From NCBI GenBank assembly GCA_964577295.1, contig CAZNYN010000043.1, positions 1 to 17,050 on the forward strand: a stretch of DNA of 17,050 nucleotides, given 5' to 3'. Below, piece after piece: positions 13,960-17,050 of the stretch. Within the stretch, counting starts at the first letter, position 1, and every line of letters begins with the position of its first letter. A program made the translations under genes and the position numbers. Under the pieces are notes generated by a model. It had not been told where the DNA came from. It worked only from the letters and a program-made list of their open reading frames with translations, and made no database searches. The DNA comes from CAZNYN01 sp964577295. GTDB lineage: Bacteria; Synergistota; Synergistia; Synergistales; Synergistaceae.

Positions 13960-15498
13960 TCAGATTACATTGCGAATATGTTCAAGATGTTTGAAACATT
14001 CACGGATTGGACCTTCAAGCATTTTTTGACGTTCTTCAAAGATTTTAGCATATATCGCCTGGTTTTTGGGATCGGGCTCAAAACGTCCTCTGAATGTCAC
14101 CCACTCTTTCATAGTGTCTTTCAGACTCTCTATGTCCCCCACACCATAGGCCGCGACTGCGACATCAGCCATCAGTCCGCCCTCGCTTCTGGCAGGTATA
14201 TTGTAAGCGCCTCCCAGAATATCTGACTTTATCTGAGTCCACAGAGGGCTTTTGCTGCCGCCTTCGGTTCCTATTATTTCGTCAATCGGCATGCCATGTT
14301 TTCTGTAAACCTGAACCATCTGCGAATATTCAAAGGCTATCGCCTCCAGAATCGAGCGCCACATTGCGGCTCTGTCGCTTGAACCGAACAGTCCCATAAA
14401 AGTTCCGCATGCACGGGGAAGATCAGGGCCTCCTCCCTGAAGATACGGATAAAACAATATTCCCTTTGATCCCGCGGGAACATCCCCCGCCAGTCTGTCC
14501 ATTTCGGCATAGAAAGATGAATCTCCCGCTCTGTCGGCAATGCTGTCTCTGAACCATCGCAGAGAGAGACCTCCCGCGCGTATCATGCTCCAATAAAAAT
14601 AGGAATTCTCTAAAGTTCCCGATGCGAGCATCATTCCAGGTGTTTTTGTTATCTCCTTTATCATGCCGGGCACTGCCACGGCAAAAATAGAGGCTGTACC
14701 GGCAACATCCGTGCTCAGCCCCGGTTCGAGAAGCCCGGATGCCATGGCAGACTGCATGGTGTCCCCCGCTCCCGCAGCAATGGGAATACCCGACGGAAGC
14801 CCCATAAGTTCGGCCTCTTCCGGGCAGAGATATCCGACTATGTCCCAAGGCTTTACTATGCGCGGCAGAATACTCATTGGTATATCGAGAGCGTCCATCT
14901 GCCTTTTAGACCACTTACGTTCGTGAACATTGTAGCCTATAAGCCAGCCCGACATTGTAGCCCAGTCCAGGAATGCCTCGTCGGCCTTGAGCCCCGCCAA
15001 CGCGCCCAAAACAAACGGCCCGTTGTTCAGAACTTTTACCGCTCTGTCTCTAAACCCTGTGTAATGGTTGAGAAACCAGCGCAGTATCATCGGAGGCATA
15101 AATTCATCAACAGTTATATTGCCGCTCTCCTCTTCCCATACCGGCTTTACATTGCGTTTAACCCACTCCGCTTCGCAGCGAGCTCTGTTATCGAGATAGG
15201 GAACAAAGGGCGTTACGGGATTCCAATCCTCGTCAATTCCCACTATTCCGCAGATAATTCCGCTTGCGGATATGGATCTTATCTCCCTTGGATTTACCCC
15301 GGATTTTGCAAGACACTCTCTTACACCCTCACGGACGGAACGGACAAAACCGCACGGATCCATCTCCGCCCACCCGGGGCGTGGATAGGATATCTTATTT
15401 TCTCTGTATGCTTCGGCCATTCTTGTAGAATCATCGCGGTATATGGCGGTTTTTGTCCCCATTGTTCCGCAGTCGAATCCGATATAGTACCTTGACAC
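13960..15498 (-). CDS. FGGY-family carbohydrate kinase (LsrK/xylulokinase-like)
   Basis: A 512-aa ATP-dependent sugar kinase. The FGGY N-terminal domain starts with FDCGTMGTKTAIY (8-20), the phosphate-binding loop, and has the PYLDNRA segment. The catalytic aspartate is expected in the AAGAGDTMQSA loop (E. coli xylulokinase has its base at the equivalent position). The C-terminal domain shows GTEGGSKSPLWTQIKSDILG, the FGGY nucleotide-binding signature, and a length typical of xylulokinase or LsrK. The start is the GTG at 15498, 7 nt after GGGGGTG; a short inverted repeat TGACA/TGTCA overlaps the start codon. The substrate is open: a ketose is most likely, and LsrK-like activity on DPD is one candidate given LsrF downstream. 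It sits between the C45-type gene and the binding protein, all on the same strand. Confidence 0.85.
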   Translation of the reverse strand: MSRYYIGFDCGTMGTKTAIYRDDSTRMAEAYRENKISYPRPGWAEMDPCGFVRSVREGVRECLAKSGVNPREIRSISASGIICGIVGIDEDWNPVTPFVPYLDNRARCEAEWVKRNVKPVWEEESGNITVDEFMPPMILRWFLNHYTGFRDRAVKVLNNGPFVLGALAGLKADEAFLDWATMSGWLIGYNVHERKWSKRQMDALDIPMSILPRIVKPWDIVGYLCPEEAELMGLPSGIPIAAGAGDTMQSAMASGLLEPGLSTDVAGTASIFAVAVPGMIKEITKTPGMMLASGTLENSYFYWSMIRAGGLSLRWFRDSIADRAGDSSFYAEMDRLAGDVPAGSKGILFYPYLQGGGPDLPRACGTFMGLFGSSDRAAMWRSILEAIAFEYSQMVQVYRKHGMPIDEIIGTEGGSKSPLWTQIKSDILGGAYNIPARSEGGLMADVAVAAYGVGDIESLKDTMKEWVTFRGRFEPDPKNQAIYAKIFEERQKMLEGPIRECFKHLEHIRNVI

Positions 15499-15598
15499 AG
15501 CTTGTCACCCCCGTTTAGATAAGACAAAACCCACCTGTTCTCGGAAATTCAAACCTACGGTGGATTTTGCTGCACTTAATTTGTTATACCTCTCAGAA

Positions 15599-16702
15599 CT
15601 ACTCGGCCTGCGATAAAAACAGCTCTTGCATATCTATTTGCGTCCAATCCTGAACACATGGGATTTTAAACCACAGCTCATAGTGCTCGGGAACAACAAC
15701 AAGCTGATACAAAGTCATGTCGGTTGTCGCCCCCAAATCTTCTATGCGCGTGTCCATAATTTTCATCATGGTACGGGAATCTATAGCCCCTTTAAGATGT
15801 TTTGCAAGGGTCAAAAGGTTCTGCCTTCTTGTCCTTGTCATCCAGTTGCTCTTGTCATCCGGACGGGGCAGCCCCCATGAGAACTCAGTAAAATGGTTGC
15901 TCATCACCATCAGACCCTGACGCGAATGAGATTCCCTGCGTTTTACCTCAAACACCGGCCACTCATAGCAGCGCGCAGTCTGCCCATCCGCAACACCTAT
16001 AATATAGGCAAAATTTGATTTGGTAGTCTGGAAAAAACTCTCTATCTCATCAAGAGAGGAACCGTCAACAAGGAAACCGAGAAGTGACGCCACGGAAGGA
16101 ACTCGGCTGTCGTACCACAATGCACCGCCAGAAGGCATTGCATTATTCAGCTCCATAAAGATTCCCTTTTCATTCATCCCGTTTACGGCATATATTTCGC
16201 CGGCATATCCCAATGTCGCGGTGGCAAGAGATCCGTCTGCGGGATGATAAACAGCTATAACTATGTCGTTATGAAACTTTTTGAGCCAAGGCAGGTAATC
16301 ATAATTTCTGCCGTATATCAGGGTATCGGCCGCATAATCACCCCACGTTGCTATCCCTGTGCACTGAGGAGAGTTTAACGTGTCGGAGGCTATGAACTCA
16401 AGCGCATTGACAAGCTGAATCGCTTCGATGTCAAGACCCGACGTTTCAGCAATACCCCTCAAGACCTCTTTAAATCTAAAAGGATAGTTGGCAAACAGCT
16501 TATGCGCTCTGTTTTTCATTTCATCGGCATCAAACCCAAGCTCATCGATAAGTTTTTTGCGTACGGCGTTCTCGTGGATATCGGCGAGCTCAGATGACAT
16601 CATCGAGCCATACTGCCGCCCCATATCCCTCCACGTACCATAAAGATTTATGATACTTAAAACACCTTTTTTAATTTTAGTGCCTTTTTCAAAGGATTGC
16701 AT
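15599..16702 (-). CDS. C45-family Ntn acyltransferase/hydrolase (acyl-CoA:6-APA acyltransferase-like)
   Basis: A 367-aa protein of the C45 peptidase / penicillin acyltransferase-like group, which is made as a precursor and cuts itself to free an N-terminal Cys nucleophile. The predicted nucleophile is Cys114 in SPQCTGIATWGDY, followed by LIYGRNYDYLPW with the Arg and Asn-Tyr-Asp common to Ntn hydrolases. About 113 residues precede the Cys, as in this family. There is no clear signal peptide. Members acylate or deacylate amino compounds, and the acyl donor or substrate here is unknown. The ATG at 16702 is chosen because GGGAGG lies 7 nt upstream; an earlier in-frame start at 16744 would overlap the probable -10 box. 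The kinase gene follows after 100 nt without an evident terminator, so co-transcription is possible. Confidence 0.8.
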   Translation of the reverse strand: MQSFEKGTKIKKGVLSIINLYGTWRDMGRQYGSMMSSELADIHENAVRKKLIDELGFDADEMKNRAHKLFANYPFRFKEVLRGIAETSGLDIEAIQLVNALEFIASDTLNSPQCTGIATWGDYAADTLIYGRNYDYLPWLKKFHNDIVIAVYHPADGSLATATLGYAGEIYAVNGMNEKGIFMELNNAMPSGGALWYDSRVPSVASLLGFLVDGSSLDEIESFFQTTKSNFAYIIGVADGQTARCYEWPVFEVKRRESHSRQGLMVMSNHFTEFSWGLPRPDDKSNWMTRTRRQNLLTLAKHLKGAIDSRTMMKIMDTRIEDLGATTDMTLYQLVVVPEHYELWFKIPCVQDWTQIDMQELFLSQAE

Positions 16703-16735
16703 ACTTCGACCTCCCGCCATCGGCTTTCTTGGGTT

Positions 16736-16760
16736 ATTATACACTTGTATATAACATAAT
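16736..16760. promoter_or_regulatory. Divergent promoter region between the C45-type gene and rsmG
   Basis: A minus-strand TATAAT (16741-16736) precedes the C45-type gene. The plus strand has overlapping TATAAC (16750-16755) and CATAAT (16755-16760) boxes in front of rsmG. I cannot pick convincing -35 boxes for either, so only the -10 elements are claimed. Confidence 0.35.
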
Positions 16761-16785
16761 TATCCCGCAGTTTGGAGTGTTTTTC

Positions 16786-17050
16786 ATGGAAAACGAAAAT
16801 TTTAATGAATCCGTCTTGGGAGAAGTAAGCGCTAATGAGGAAAAGCTGCGCCATTATGTATCGCTTCTCTCGGCCGCAAACGAAACAGCCCGCCTGACAG
16901 GGCCGTCAGACACAGAAACACTGTGGAATTCTCACATACTCGACTGCGCTTCTGCACTTCCGCTCCTGCCTAAAGAGGGCAAAGTCATTGACGTTGGAAC
17001 AGGCGGAGGACTGCCCGGACTTGTATGGGCAATATGCAGACCGGAACTCA
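16786..17050 (+). CDS. rsmG: 16S rRNA (guanine-N7)-methyltransferase RsmG, N-terminal part
   Basis: The first 88 codons are present and the gene runs off the right edge. RsmG (GidB) uses S-adenosylmethionine to methylate N7 of G527 in 16S rRNA. The SAM site is DVGTGGGLPG (69-78). Further family marks are the HILDCASALPLL helix (50-61) and ETARLTGPSDTETLWNSHI (33-51), matching the N-T-x-L-T pattern and the conserved H-I-L-D. GGAG (16774-16777) lies 8 nt before the ATG. It is divergent from the C45-type gene and marks a return to housekeeping chromosome. Confidence 0.88.
   Translation, partial: MENENFNESVLGEVSANEEKLRHYVSLLSAANETARLTGPSDTETLWNSHILDCASALPLLPKEGKVIDVGTGGGLPGLVWAICRPEL

Noticed and set aside
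13498..14226. A 242-codon open frame on the plus strand
   Set aside because: It lies antisense to the binding-protein start and the kinase end, runs across the palindrome, has no ribosome binding site and its translation resembles no protein family.
9736..15498. A canonical lsr (autoinducer-2) operon
   Set aside because: Only LsrF is a close match; LsrA, B, C, D, G and R are not in the window and the kinase is only generally LsrK-like.
15493..15507. TGACA/TGTCA inverted repeat over the kinase start codon
   Set aside because: A 5-bp repeat is too short to claim as an operator or a translational hairpin.
1..17050. Mobile elements, CRISPR arrays, tRNA or rRNA genes
   Set aside because: No transposase or integrase motifs, no regularly spaced repeats and no tRNA- or rRNA-like sequences were seen.

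Overview
The window reads as a stretch of bacterial chromosome of moderate GC with short intergenic gaps, strong GGAGG-type ribosome binding sites and many intrinsic terminators. I see no transposase, phage gene, tRNA, rRNA or CRISPR array. The gene content suggests an anaerobic, amino-acid-fermenting bacterium: a RocB-type peptidase, a two-subunit CoA-transferase, a LIV-type periplasmic binding protein and an NhaC Na+/H+ antiporter. Codon use is rich in AGA/AGG and ATA. The overall style resembles Synergistota, but that placement is an inference from gene content, not from a marker gene. The signal peptide on the binding protein fits a diderm envelope.

Layout. The left edge (1-39, minus) holds the first 13 codons of a gene that may be glycine dehydrogenase subunit 1. 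It has a strong promoter and a leader of about 165 nt, and lies divergent from a GntR/FCD regulator (309-959). A two-sided terminator (984-1040) separates the regulator from a minus-strand pair: a GNAT acetyltransferase (2620-3099) and a compact Ski2-like DExH helicase (1042-2616). A 434-nt gap with a promoter and long leader precedes nhaC (3534-4967). A perfect terminator follows, then a RocB-like M20 peptidase (5040-6656, minus, TTG start), which is divergent from an overlapping CoA-transferase pair (6754-8107). That pair converges on a flavin disulfide oxidoreductase (8166-9530, minus).

From 9675 to 16702 every gene is on the minus strand. In transcription order they are a C45/Ntn-type acyltransferase-hydrolase, an FGGY sugar kinase, a LIV-type binding protein, then, behind its own promoter, a tight operon VOC - DhaK - DhaL - LsrF. 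The right edge (16786 onward, plus) is the start of rsmG.

The most interesting part is 9736-15498. It combines an LsrF-type thiolase, which in the autoinducer-2 pathway splits a phosphorylated C5 diketone into DHAP and acetyl-CoA, with a DhaK/DhaL kinase, a small VOC protein that could act as isomerase, an FGGY kinase and a periplasmic binding protein. The Lsr transporter, LsrG, LsrR and DhaM are not in the window. I infer a catabolic route for a ketose or dicarbonyl compound that is phosphorylated and then cleaved by the LsrF homologue. The substrate cannot be read from the sequence.
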